Shown here: one piece after another, positions 33,265 to 41,732 of the stretch
Position numbering within the stretch: position 1 is the stretch's first letter
Layout: each line of letters begins with the position of its first letter
Origin: Bacteroidales bacterium
GTDB taxonomy: Bacteria > Bacteroidota > Bacteroidia > Bacteroidales > F082
Assembly (NCBI GenBank): GCA_024709145.1
Contig: JANJXG010000135.1
Coordinates: 1-56,858, forward strand
Direction of reading: 5' to 3'
DNA: 56,858 nt
Program-made: the position numbers and the translations under genes
The notes under the pieces: model-generated
The model's input: only the letters and a program-made list of their open reading frames with translations
Database searches by the model: none
Told to the model about the DNA's origin: nothing

Positions 33265-33996
33265 TTACCAGTCTTTTTCCCTTGTTGCTCTGACAGCTGC
33301 TTTGACCTTTTTCTCGTTAAGCTTTTCAAGCGTCTTTTTTTCTTCTCCTGTCAAGGCCTGCAACATTCGTTCGGCTTCTTCTTTCGACAATTGCTGCTGA
33401 GGCTGTTGCTGCTGCTTTTCGTCCTGATTTTGATTCTGCTGCTGGTCTTTATTCTGATCTTGCTGCTGATCCTTGTTCTGATCCTGTTGCTGATCTTTGT
33501 TCTGATCTTTGTTCTGATCCTGCTGCTGATCTTTATTCTGTTCTTGCTGATCCTTGTTTTGCTGTTGCTGCCTCAGTTTCCATTGAGCATAAGCCAGGTT
33601 GTAGCGGGCTTCGGCATCATCGGGGTTTAAGCGCAGTGCCTGTTTGAAATATGGAATGCTTTCCTCCCATTTTTCCTGACTCATGAGGCTGTTGCCGGCA
33701 TTATACAACGCTTTTGATTCAATGCCTGTGTTTTTGGTCATTTCGGCAGCTTGTTTGAACTGGCTTGTTGCTTCTTCAAAATTTTGCTGCTGATAGCGGG
33801 CGTTCCCCAGGTTGTAGGTGGCTTTGTCGCTGACGGGATTGAGGTCCGTAGCTTTTTGATAACTGACTTCTGCATCGGAAAACTTACCCTCTTTATACAA
33901 TTTGTTTCCTTCTCTGATAAGTTTTTTTTCTTGTTGAGCCTGAATCGCAAGGGTTGAAGTCATAGCGATCAGCAAGGTGATTATACGGTATCTCAT
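33265..33996 (-). CDS. batC: BatC: TPR protein with long Gln/Asn/Lys/Asp repeat tract
   Basis: This 243-residue protein has a signal peptide, three TPR units (about 22-140, such as YNLGNARYQQQNFEEATSQF) and then a low-complexity tract of about 60 residues (143-202) made of repeated QNKDQ/QQQDQNKDQ units. A basic helical tail ends the protein. The TPR part matches BatC. The repeat tract is encoded by imperfect tandem DNA repeats (33391-33570), so its length may vary between strains. It begins 4 bases after batB. Confidence 0.88.
   Translation of the reverse strand: MRYRIITLLIAMTSTLAIQAQQEKKLIREGNKLYKEGKFSDAEVSYQKATDLNPVSDKATYNLGNARYQQQNFEEATSQFKQAAEMTKNTGIESKALYNAGNSLMSQEKWEESIPYFKQALRLNPDDAEARYNLAYAQWKLRQQQQNKDQQEQNKDQQQDQNKDQNKDQQQDQNKDQQQDQNKDQQQNQNQDEKQQQQPQQQLSKEEAERMLQALTGEEKKTLEKLNEKKVKAAVRATREKDW
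33391..33570 (-). repeat. Coding tandem repeat within batC (QNKDQ units)
   Basis: The codons for the Q, N, K and D repeat tract form imperfect units of about 15 to 24 bases, seen on the plus strand as recurring TGCTGATC and GTTCTGATC words. Slippage here stays in frame only in steps of three. Confidence 0.8.
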
Positions 33997-33999
33997 GGC

Positions 34000-35052
34000 T
34001 TACGACTTTTTTTCGAAGAGGTTAATTTTTGTCTCCCAGCTGCTTTTTTTCAATGTGATAAGTATCTCCAGAATGAGAAGTGCAAGCGCAAAACCAATAA
34101 AAAGCTGGAATTTATTTTCGTAATCGGTAAAGATGCGTGCTTCAATTTCTGATTTGGCAATTTTATTGATCTCACCAAGGATGGTTTCAAGCCCCGATCG
34201 GGTGTTGTTGGCTCGCACATAAGCTCCGTTTCCGGCAGCTGCCACTTGTTGAAGAAGGCTTTCGTTGAGCCTTGTGACAACAGTATTTTGTTGTTTGTCT
34301 TTTCTGAATCCGGTCATTTTACCGTATTCGTTGTAAACCGGAATTGGAGCGCCGTCAGCCAATCCCATCCCGATGGTGTAAACTGTCACACCCTGATTGC
34401 GTGCTTCCTCGGCTTTTGTGATTGCATTTTCTTCATGATCTTCCCCGTCCGAAATGATGACAATGGCTTTGTTTCGTTCAACCTCTGGATCAAAGGCATT
34501 GAGAGCCAGCTGAATAGCTTCGCCGATGGCAGTGCCTTGTGATGGAACCATATTGGTGTTGATGGTAGACACAAACATGCGGGCGGCATTGTAATCCGTT
34601 GTCAGCGGAAGCTGAACATAGGCTTTGCCGGCAAACACGATAATGCCCACACGGTCGCCGGTAAGCTTGTCGATCATCCGGTTGATAGCCTGACGTGAGC
34701 GTTCCAACCTGTTGGGTAAGATATCCTCGGCTAACATTGAGTTGGAAACATCAAGGGCGATAATCAGATCGATGCCTTCACGCTTTACCTCTTCGAGTCT
34801 GGAGCCTGTTTGCGGGTTGGCAATGGCAATCACAATCATTAGTAAGGCAAGTTGCAGCAGAATCATTTTCAGCCACGGCCGAGTGAAAGATTCCAGTGGC
34901 ATCAGCACCTTGAATAAGGGCAGTTCGGCAAAGTTCCGCATGGCTTTGCGACGAAGGTAGCGGGCTGCCAAAAAAAGCAGTAACAAAGCTGGAATGAGGA
35001 GTAAGAGCCAGAAGGCTTCCGGACGTTCAAATTTTAAAATACTGGTTTCCAT
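34000..35052 (-). CDS. batB: BatB: VWA-domain membrane protein
   Basis: This 350-residue protein has two N-terminal transmembrane helices (about 12-30 and 58-80), then a VWA domain with MIDAS motif IALDVSNSML (DxSxS, about 98-107), TAIGEAI and ISDGEDHEEN, and a C-terminal transmembrane helix (about 317-335). The topology and order in the operon mark it as BatB. It sits 16 bases after batA. Confidence 0.9.
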   Translation of the reverse strand: METSILKFERPEAFWLLLLIPALLLLFLAARYLRRKAMRNFAELPLFKVLMPLESFTRPWLKMILLQLALLMIVIAIANPQTGSRLEEVKREGIDLIIALDVSNSMLAEDILPNRLERSRQAINRMIDKLTGDRVGIIVFAGKAYVQLPLTTDYNAARMFVSTINTNMVPSQGTAIGEAIQLALNAFDPEVERNKAIVIISDGEDHEENAITKAEEARNQGVTVYTIGMGLADGAPIPVYNEYGKMTGFRKDKQQNTVVTRLNESLLQQVAAAGNGAYVRANNTRSGLETILGEINKIAKSEIEARIFTDYENKFQLFIGFALALLILEILITLKKSSWETKINLFEKKS

Positions 35053-35068
35053 AGCTTTAATTTGATTA

Positions 35069-36073
35069 TCATGTTATGGAACGAAAATAAGTGTAGCGCA
35101 GCAACAGCTCAATCATCAGCAGGATCAATGCCAACACGACGAGCGGCAGGTATTCCTCATATTTGCGACTGAACTCGGTAACATCAATCTTGGATCTTTC
35201 GAGCTGATCAATTTCTTTGTAAATATCCTCTAACTTCTGGTTGGAGGTAGCCCTGAAGTATTTGCCATCAGTCTTTTCGGCAATTTGCTGAAGCAGCGGT
35301 TCGTCAATTTCAACTTTCATGTCTCTGATTTGAATGCCGAAAGGTGTTTGAACAGGGTAGGGGGCGGTGCCATAGGAGCCAACACCGATGGTATAAACGC
35401 GAATACCAAAAACACGGGCAATTTCGGCTGCAGTGAGCGGGTCGACCGAACCGGCATTGTTGACACCATCGGTGAGCAGGATTACGACCTTGGAAATGGC
35501 TTGTGAATCCTTCAGACGGCCGGCAGCTGTTGCCAATCCATCGCCGATGGCTGTACCGTCTTCAATCATTCCGCTTTTGATGTCCTTAAACATATTGAGC
35601 AGGATAGCATGATCGGTTGTCAGTGGTACCTGAGTGAAGGTCTCTCCGCTGAAGATGACTAGTCCGATCCTGTCGTTGGGTCTACCTTTAATAAATTCTT
35701 CGGCCACGGCTTTGGAGGCTTCAAGCCGGTCGGGGGTGAGGTCGCGTGCCAGCATACTTCCCGAAACATCGAGCGAAAGCACAATATCGATGCCTTCAAC
35801 AGTAATGTTTTGTCCCTTCGAACTGGTTTGGGGTCGGGCCAAAGCAACAATGAGCAGGGCAACGGCCAGCAGCCGGATTATAATCAGGCTGTGCCGGAGA
35901 ATCACCCGCGGGCTTTTTCCCGCATTCTCAAACATTCTTAAATCAGGCATTTGAAGGCTTGGATGCGTCTTCTTGTCGCGCCAGACATACCAGACAGCCA
36001 GGAGTGGAATGCTGAACAGGAGGTAAAGATAGGCCGGATGACTGAAGGTTATTGTTGAAAAATACTCCATCAT
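35069..36073 (-). CDS. batA: BatA: VWA-domain membrane protein
   Basis: This 334-residue protein has N-terminal helices (about 12-30 and 57-78), a VWA domain with MIDAS LSLDVSGSML (about 97-106), GTAIGDGLATA and LLTDGVNNAG, and a C-terminal helix near 306-325. It is the family's usual length. The start overlaps the upstream gene by four bases. BatA/BatB are thought to form a metal-dependent envelope complex with the MoxR ATPase. Confidence 0.92.
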   Translation of the reverse strand: MMEYFSTITFSHPAYLYLLFSIPLLAVWYVWRDKKTHPSLQMPDLRMFENAGKSPRVILRHSLIIIRLLAVALLIVALARPQTSSKGQNITVEGIDIVLSLDVSGSMLARDLTPDRLEASKAVAEEFIKGRPNDRIGLVIFSGETFTQVPLTTDHAILLNMFKDIKSGMIEDGTAIGDGLATAAGRLKDSQAISKVVILLTDGVNNAGSVDPLTAAEIARVFGIRVYTIGVGSYGTAPYPVQTPFGIQIRDMKVEIDEPLLQQIAEKTDGKYFRATSNQKLEDIYKEIDQLERSKIDVTEFSRKYEEYLPLVVLALILLMIELLLRYTYFRSIT

Positions 36074-37059
36074 GACTTCGCCTCCTTTTCAACATTGTTT
36101 TCGGCTGCCGGCACCATCAACTGGTGGCTTTCATTCACGAAATCAATCAAATGATTGAGACTCATATCATTTTCCATCCCTGTTGGTTGTGCTTTGGCGA
36201 ACTTCACCAGGTCGGAAAGCTCCAGCGATAATGCCAGTTTGTTCATGGCTTCGGTGTTGATATCCAATGGTTTGAGAGCGATAAGTATCTCGTGTGTTGT
36301 CATTTCGATTGCATTCACAGGGAAACTGGCCTCAATGTAAGCTCTGATAATGTCAGACAATCTTGTGTGATAGTTTTTCAGCTGACCCTGCTGCCAAAGC
36401 CGCTCCAGCCTGAGTTGCTCAAGTTGTTCGATTGCCGTGATATGCGGCGGAACTGAGGGCGAAATATCGGTGTGTGCGACAACGACTTTTGGTTTTCTTC
36501 TTCTGATCAGCCATACGATGGCAGCGAGCAGTGCAATCACACCTGATATTCCAATGATCCAGGGCAGAATTTCGGCAAAAGTGACAGGTACGCCTTCGGT
36601 GTCTTTGATGGGTTTAAAACTGGCTGTAGTGTCAATGGCAACAGCCTGAACGCGCAGCATCAGCGGATTGGTTTGTGCGGTGTAGAATCCGGTATCACCT
36701 TGAGGGGCAAATCGGATATCGAGCGAAGGAATGTAAAGCCAACCGGTGTCGAAGGTGGTAAGCACAAACTGCTGACGCATGATTTTGTTGCCGTCCTGAT
36801 CTTTTTCGGAAGTCTCGGTTTTCGAGCGCTGGATGATTTCAACGGCTGACGAAAGGGTATCGGCAAAAACAGGCCAGTTCACCTGGAAGTCAGCCGGTAT
36901 TTTCAGGTTCAGTTCCAACCCGAATTGCTCTCCCGGTACGACAGTATCGGTGCTAAGGGTGCTCACTGCAGCAACATTTTGAGCCCTCAGACCTGCTGAC
37001 AGCAACATCAGTGCGATGAGTGAGAGAAACACGCTGAATTTAATACCTTTTATGATCAT
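36070..37059 (-). CDS. Bat-operon membrane protein, BatD-like ectodomain with cytoplasmic DUF4381-like tail
   Basis: This 329-residue protein has a signal peptide (FLSLIALMLLSAGLRAQ), a short Ig-like ectodomain (about 28-140) reminiscent of a BatD domain (VVPGEQFGLELNLKIPADF), one transmembrane helix (about 165-187), a basic RRRKPK stop-transfer, and a cytoplasmic helical tail with IEQLEQLRLERLWQQGQ and LSDIIRAYIEASFPV. It occupies the usual slot between the DUF58 gene and batA. Its function is unknown. Confidence 0.78.
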   Translation of the reverse strand: MIIKGIKFSVFLSLIALMLLSAGLRAQNVAAVSTLSTDTVVPGEQFGLELNLKIPADFQVNWPVFADTLSSAVEIIQRSKTETSEKDQDGNKIMRQQFVLTTFDTGWLYIPSLDIRFAPQGDTGFYTAQTNPLMLRVQAVAIDTTASFKPIKDTEGVPVTFAEILPWIIGISGVIALLAAIVWLIRRRKPKVVVAHTDISPSVPPHITAIEQLEQLRLERLWQQGQLKNYHTRLSDIIRAYIEASFPVNAIEMTTHEILIALKPLDINTEAMNKLALSLELSDLVKFAKAQPTGMENDMSLNHLIDFVNESHQLMVPAAENNVEKEAKS

Positions 37060-37110
37060 GTTTCAAGGCTTTAATGGCATTGAGCGGGTGATTTCTTTTT
37101 TGCTGTTGGG

Positions 37111-38007
37111 TTAATGATTGCCTCTCTTTTTGAACAGCTTCATCAGTGGCTTCACGTAATCTTCGTCGGTAAAGATCACTGTATTGTCCACACCGTTTTT
37201 CGAAAGGGTCTGTTCGAGCAGGGCAGTTTGCTTGTGAATCCAGTGAAAATAGCGTTTACGTGAATCTTCATGTGAGCTGTCAATCCAGAATTCTTTTCCT
37301 GTTTCGGCATCCGAAAGCCTGACAAGACCCACTGCAGGCAATTCCATTTCGCGACGATCGGTGATTCGTAGCGCAATCAGGTCGTGTTTTCGCGCGGCAA
37401 TACGCAACGGTTGTTCAAAGTCACGGCTGATGAAATCTGAAATCAGAAACGCCGTTGATCTCTTTTTAATTACACTCGTGAGAAAACGAAGGGCCTCGGA
37501 GATATCGGTATTGCGGTGTTGCGGCTGAAAGCTGATTACTTCACGGATGATTCGCAGAATGTGTGAAGTCCCTTTTTTCGGAGGGATAAATTTTTCGATC
37601 TGATCGCTGAAAAAGATGACACCAACCTTGTCGTTGTTCTGAATAGCTGAGAAAGCAAGCACGGCCGCAAGTTCGGCAGCAAGCATCTTCTTGAGCAACT
37701 TCACCGAACCAAATTCGTTGGAGGCCGAAACATCGATCAGCAGCATCACCGTAAGCTCACGTTCCTCTTCAAAAACTTTAACAAAAGGATGGTTGAACCG
37801 GGCCGTAACGTTCCAGTCAATCGAACGGATGTCGTCGCCATACTGATATTCACGCACTTCACTAAAGGCCATACCGCGTCCTTTGAAGGCACTGTGGTAT
37901 TGACCAGAGAAAATCTGCTGCGACAGGCCGCGTGTCTTGATCTCGATCTTCCTGACTTTTTTAAAGATTTCCTGTCCCGCGGTGTAGGCGTCCATAGCTA
38001 CAGTCAT
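37111..38007 (-). CDS. DUF58 (VWA-like) protein of the MoxR system
   Basis: This 298-residue soluble protein has the diagnostic DUF58 stretch VREYQYGDDIRSIDWNVTAR (residues about 55-74). A VWA-like fold follows, with LLIDVSASNEFGS (DxSxS, about 100-112) and AFLISDFIS. DUF58 proteins act with MoxR ATPases, perhaps as adaptor or chaperone partner. It begins 5 bases after the moxR gene. Confidence 0.9.
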   Translation of the reverse strand: MTVAMDAYTAGQEIFKKVRKIEIKTRGLSQQIFSGQYHSAFKGRGMAFSEVREYQYGDDIRSIDWNVTARFNHPFVKVFEEERELTVMLLIDVSASNEFGSVKLLKKMLAAELAAVLAFSAIQNNDKVGVIFFSDQIEKFIPPKKGTSHILRIIREVISFQPQHRNTDISEALRFLTSVIKKRSTAFLISDFISRDFEQPLRIAARKHDLIALRITDRREMELPAVGLVRLSDAETGKEFWIDSSHEDSRKRYFHWIHKQTALLEQTLSKNGVDNTVIFTDEDYVKPLMKLFKKRGNH

Positions 38008-38012
38008 TGTTT

Positions 38013-39005
38013 TTATGGCACTTCTATGGTGTTGAGGATTTCATTGATGATTTCCTCCGTCGTAATGTTTTCTGCCTCAGCTTCATAGGTTAATCCGATG
38101 CGGTGACGCAACACATCATGGGCCACAGCCCTCACGTCTTCAGGAATGACATAACCACGGCGTTTGATAAATGCATAGGCTTTAGCAGCCAAAGCAAGGT
38201 TGATGCTGGCCCTGGGTGAACCGCCATAAGAGATGAGGCTCTCAAAACGCTTGAGTCGATATTCACCGGGAAAACGCGAAGCAAACACGATGTCGGTGAT
38301 GTAGTTTTCGATTTTTTCGTCGAGATAAACCTCCCTGACCACACTCCTTGCTTTCAGGATGTCATCGGTTGAAATCAAGCTCATTGTTGTGCGGATTTCA
38401 TTAGTGATGTTTTGTCGCAGGATAAGTTTTTCTTCCTCTTTTTTAGGATAGGTAATCACCACCTTGAGCATGAAACGATCCACCTGGGCTTCAGGAAGCG
38501 GGTAGGTGCCTTCTTGCTCTATGGGGTTTTGAGTGGCGAGCACTAAAAAGGGATCGGGCAACTTAAAGGTCTGATCACCAATTGTAACTTGTTTTTCTTG
38601 CATGGCTTCGAGCAAGGCACTTTGTACCTTGGCAGGGGAGCGGTTGATTTCGTCGGCAAGTATAAAGTTGGCAAAAACAGGACCCTTTCGCACCACAAAT
38701 TCTTCTTTCTTTTGGCTGTAGATAAGCGTACCGATCAAGTCGGCAGGCAGCAAATCGGGTGTGAACTGGATTCGGCTGAAGTCTGCCTTTACTATCTGAG
38801 CCAGTGACTTGATGGCAAGTGTCTTGGCAAGACCGGGAACTCCTTCGAGCAGGATATGGCCATTGGATAACAATCCGATCATCAGTCGTTCTGTCATCAT
38901 ACGCTGACCGACGATTACTTTGTTCATTTCCAGATTGATCAGGTCAATAAACTGACTCTCACGCTGGATCTTTTCGTTCAATTCTTTAATGTCCGTAACA
39001 ATCAT
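38013..39005 (-). CDS. MoxR-family AAA+ ATPase
   Basis: From ATG 39005 this is a 330-residue AAA+ protein. Walker A is EGVPGLAKT (residues about 55-63), Walker B is ILADEINRSP, the sensor 1 area reads LATQNPIEQEGTYPLPEAQ, and the lid domain has YGGSPRASINLA and EDVRAVAHDVLRHRIG. It heads the DUF58/bat operon and has a promoter 25 bases upstream. MoxR ATPases act as chaperones that activate VWA partners. The open frame extends 12 codons more, across the promoter. Confidence 0.92.
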   Translation of the reverse strand: MIVTDIKELNEKIQRESQFIDLINLEMNKVIVGQRMMTERLMIGLLSNGHILLEGVPGLAKTLAIKSLAQIVKADFSRIQFTPDLLPADLIGTLIYSQKKEEFVVRKGPVFANFILADEINRSPAKVQSALLEAMQEKQVTIGDQTFKLPDPFLVLATQNPIEQEGTYPLPEAQVDRFMLKVVITYPKKEEEKLILRQNITNEIRTTMSLISTDDILKARSVVREVYLDEKIENYITDIVFASRFPGEYRLKRFESLISYGGSPRASINLALAAKAYAFIKRRGYVIPEDVRAVAHDVLRHRIGLTYEAEAENITTEEIINEILNTIEVP

Positions 39006-39029
39006 GGTATTATTTCTGATTTTGGCTGG

Positions 39030-39037
39030 CAAAGATA
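39030..39037 (-). promoter_or_regulatory. Promoter -7 element TATCTTTG for the moxR-bat operon
   Basis: On the minus strand TATCTTTG matches TAnnTTTG, 24 bases before the moxR ATG. Nine genes read from here to 29268 with short gaps, so it may drive all of them. Confidence 0.65.
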
Positions 39038-39217
39038 ACAAGGCAACAAGGAGTGGCCGCGTTAAAAAAAGTTAAAGCTATGAAATGAAAGTTAATGAAA
39101 ATAAGCATTTTACGTTATTTATACGATGATGTGACCCATCCCTGAAACAGCTACAGGGCTTCAAAATCAGGATAAGAAAAAATGTGCTAACTTGCGCCAA
39201 ATTCTAATTGATACCAC

Positions 39218-40258
39218 ATGAAATTTACTGCCCAACAGATCGCTGACTTTCTTTCAGGAACAATAGAAGGCAATCCTGATGTTGCTGTTAACAATGTTGC
39301 ACGCATCGAAGAAGGCGAAGCGGGAACGCTTAGTTTTCTTGCCAACCCAAAATATACCTCTTTTATTTATACTACCGGCAGTACGATTGTGATCGTTAAT
39401 GCCGATTTCAAACCAGAACAGCCTGTGAGCGCCACCCTCATCAGGGTACCTGACGCTTACTCGGCGTTTGCGCGCCTGCTTGAGCTATACCAGCAGTTTC
39501 AAACTGCGAAAACAGGTGTCTCTTCTTTGTCGTTTGTTGGTAAGAATACAACAACGGGTCAGGATGTTTACATTGGCGAATTTGCTTTTGTGGGCGACAG
39601 TTGCAGCATTGCCGACCGGGTGAAGATTTATCCGCAGGCATACGTTGGCGATGGTTGTGTGCTTGATGAAGGGACGATCGTTTATCCGGGTGCCAAACTC
39701 TATGCCGGAACAAAAGTTGGCAGACATTGCATCATTCACGCCGGTTGTGTGATTGGAAGCGATGGTTTTGGCTTTGCGCCTCAGCAGGATCAACAGTACA
39801 AAAAGGTTCCTCAGACAGGCATCGTGGTCATTGAAGATTATGTTGAAATCGGTGCCAACACCACTATCGACAGGGCAACACTCGGAGCCACAATCATCCG
39901 CAAAGGGGTAAAGCTCGACAACCTGATCCAGGTTGCCCACAATGTCGAAATAGGTGAGAATACTGTAATGGCTGCTCAGACAGGCATCAGCGGATCTACA
40001 AAAATAGGAAGCAACTGCATGTTTGGCGGGCAGGTTGGTTTGGCCGGACATATCAATATTGCCAATGGTGTGAAACTCGCTGCACAGTCGGGTGTGGGAT
40101 CGTCCATCAGGGAGGTTGATGCCATCATGATGGGTTCGCCTGCCATTCCGCTGGGCGATTATAAGCGCGCCAGTGTGCACTTTAAACGCCTCGATCAAAT
40201 GGCCAAAAAAATACAGGAGCTTGAAAACAGGCTCAATAGCCTCACAAAATCAGAATGA
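39218..40258 (+). CDS. lpxD: UDP-3-O-acylglucosamine N-acyltransferase LpxD
   Basis: This 346-residue protein has the LpxD N-terminal uridine-binding domain ([14 protein letters not shown] at about 35-48) and a left-handed beta-helix of hexapeptide repeats (about 105-320). The catalytic His is in [13 protein letters not shown] (near 245). A C-terminal helix ends the protein. It adds the N-linked hydroxyacyl chain in lipid A synthesis. The length is standard. lpxC, fabZ and lpxA follow. It is one of two LpxD-like proteins in the window. Confidence 0.93.
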   Translation: MKFTAQQIADFLSGTIEGNPDVAVNNVARIEEGEAGTLSFLANPKYTSFIYTTGSTIVIVNADFKPEQPVSATLIRVPDAYSAFARLLELYQQFQTAKTGVSSLSFVGKNTTTGQDVYIGEFAFVGDSCSIADRVKIYPQAYVGDGCVLDEGTIVYPGAKLYAGTKVGRHCIIHAGCVIGSDGFGFAPQQDQQYKKVPQTGIVVIEDYVEIGANTTIDRATLGATIIRKGVKLDNLIQVAHNVEIGENTVMAAQTGISGSTKIGSNCMFGGQVGLAGHINIANGVKLAAQSGVGSSIREVDAIMMGSPAIPLGDYKRASVHFKRLDQMAKKIQELENRLNSLTKSE

Positions 40259-40280
40259 TAGATCGTGTTTTAAAAAGTAT

Positions 40281-40288
40281 TACTTTTG
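40281..40288 (+). promoter_or_regulatory. Promoter -7 element TACTTTTG upstream of lpxC
   Basis: TACTTTTG matches TAnnTTTG and lies 33 bases before ATG 40322. It suggests lpxC-fabZ-lpxA can be transcribed apart from lpxD. Confidence 0.6.
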
Positions 40289-40321
40289 CGGGCGTATTTT
40301 TTAAGCCAAAGCGGTATTTTT

Positions 40322-41236
40322 ATGGGTGAAAACCAATGTACAATCAGGCATTCAGTCAGTGTGGAGGGAACTGGGCTTCACACAGGTCAATATGGGACAA
40401 TTACTTTTCATCCAGCACCTGCCGGCCACGGTATCAGGTTCAGGAGGGTCGACAAGGAAGATCAGCCGGTAATCCCAGCCAGCATCGAATATGTTGTTGA
40501 CACTGCCCGTGGAACAACAATCGGAATCAATGGTACACGGGTTTACACTGTTGAGCATGTGATGGCCTCATTAACAGGGCTTGGCATCGACAATGTGCTG
40601 ATTGATGTCGATGTGGACGAAATGCCGATTCGGGATGGCAGTGCACGATTTTTTGTTGAAGCCCTTGAGACTGCCGGTATCGAAACACAGGACAGCCCCA
40701 GAGAATATATCCACATAACCGAAGAAATTGTACTCCTTAACGAAGAAAAAGGATTTGAACTTCGTGTGGTGCCTTCCGACGATTATAAAGTAGATGTAAA
40801 AATCGATTACAACACCGAGGTGCTCAATGTGCAATTTGCTTCCCTTCATCAGATTCAGGATTTTAAGACGGAAATTGCGCCTTGCCGTACTTTTGTCTTC
40901 CTGCATGAACTGGAATTTCTCCTGCACAATAACCTCATAAAAGGTGGTGATCTAAGCAATGCCATTGTTTTTGTCAACCGCACTGTAAGTCAGGACGAGC
41001 TCGATCGTCTTGCCAATCTTTTTCAAAAACCAAAGGTGAAAGTGAAAGAAGAAGGAATCCTGAACAACCTTGAATTGCATTTTCCCAACGAACCTGCCCG
41101 TCATAAACTCCTCGATGTGGTAGGTGATTTAAGTTTACTCGGAAAACGTATCAAGGGTCATGTAACAGCTTACAGACCTGGTCATTATGCCAATACCGAG
41201 TTTGCAAAATTAATTTTCAAACACGTAAACAACTAA
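40322..41236 (+). CDS. lpxC: UDP-3-O-acyl-N-acetylglucosamine deacetylase LpxC (not fused to FabZ)
   Basis: From ATG 40322 this is a 304-residue zinc hydrolase. The zinc ligands are visible: His in VEHVMASLTGLGIDN (residues about 78-92), and His and Asp in RHKLLDVVGDLSLLG (about 257-271). The general-acid His is in YRPGHYANTE. It removes the N-acetyl group, the committed step of lipid A synthesis. In most Bacteroidota I know, LpxC is fused to FabZ; here it stops at 41236, five bases before the fabZ ATG and in a different frame. The open frame begins at a TTG (40286), but the promoter lies there, so ATG 40322 is preferred. Confidence 0.92.
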   Translation: MGENQCTIRHSVSVEGTGLHTGQYGTITFHPAPAGHGIRFRRVDKEDQPVIPASIEYVVDTARGTTIGINGTRVYTVEHVMASLTGLGIDNVLIDVDVDEMPIRDGSARFFVEALETAGIETQDSPREYIHITEEIVLLNEEKGFELRVVPSDDYKVDVKIDYNTEVLNVQFASLHQIQDFKTEIAPCRTFVFLHELEFLLHNNLIKGGDLSNAIVFVNRTVSQDELDRLANLFQKPKVKVKEEGILNNLELHFPNEPARHKLLDVVGDLSLLGKRIKGHVTAYRPGHYANTEFAKLIFKHVNN

Positions 41237-41241
41237 ATATT

Positions 41242-41715
41242 ATGCTCAAAGAACCGCCGTTTGATTTGCTGAAAGAGCCGGTTTATGATGTGCTCCGCAT
41301 ACAAAAGATATTACCCCATCGTCCTCCTTTTTTATTGATCGACCGCATCCTCGAACTCACTGATGACTACATCGTTGGGTTGAAGAATGTGACAATGAAC
41401 GAGCCTTTTTTTGTTGGCCATTTTCCGCAGGAACCTGTGATGCCGGGTGTGCTTCAAATCGAAGCTATGGCTCAGACAGGTGGAATTTTTGTATTAAGTC
41501 AGGTGCCTGACCCCGAAAATTATATCACTTACTTCCTCAAGATTGATGAAGTGAAGTTTCGTCAAAAAGTTGTTCCTGGCGATACCCTTATCTTTACGCT
41601 TGAACTTACTTCGCCGGTGCGGAGAGGGATCTGCAATATGCGCGGACTTGCCTATGTTGGCAATAAAGTGGTAACAGAGGGTAACCTGATGGCTCAAATC
41701 GTAAAAAAACAGTAA
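41242..41715 (+). CDS. fabZ: 3-hydroxyacyl-[ACP] dehydratase FabZ
   Basis: This 157-residue hot-dog-fold enzyme has LPHRPPFLLIDRI (about 25-37), the catalytic His in FVGHFPQEPVMPG (about 57-69), and the catalytic Glu in LQIEAMAQTGG. It dehydrates 3-hydroxyacyl-ACP. The N-terminal 20 residues (KEPPFDLLKEPVYDVLRIQK) look like the linker that joins LpxC to FabZ in fused relatives. It begins 5 bases after the lpxC stop, in the -1 frame relative to lpxC. Fission or a frameshift is possible. Confidence 0.92.
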   Translation: MLKEPPFDLLKEPVYDVLRIQKILPHRPPFLLIDRILELTDDYIVGLKNVTMNEPFFVGHFPQEPVMPGVLQIEAMAQTGGIFVLSQVPDPENYITYFLKIDEVKFRQKVVPGDTLIFTLELTSPVRRGICNMRGLAYVGNKVVTEGNLMAQIVKKQ

Positions 41716-41732
41716 TTTAAAGCGAAGTAAAG

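Noticed and set aside
33391-33630. Leu/Ile-rich plus-strand frame
   Set aside because: It is the complement of the batC Gln/Asn/Lys/Asp repeat tract and not a membrane protein.
39485-40198. 237-codon minus-strand frame opposite lpxD
   Set aside because: Antisense shadow; lpxD repeats explain the long open frame.
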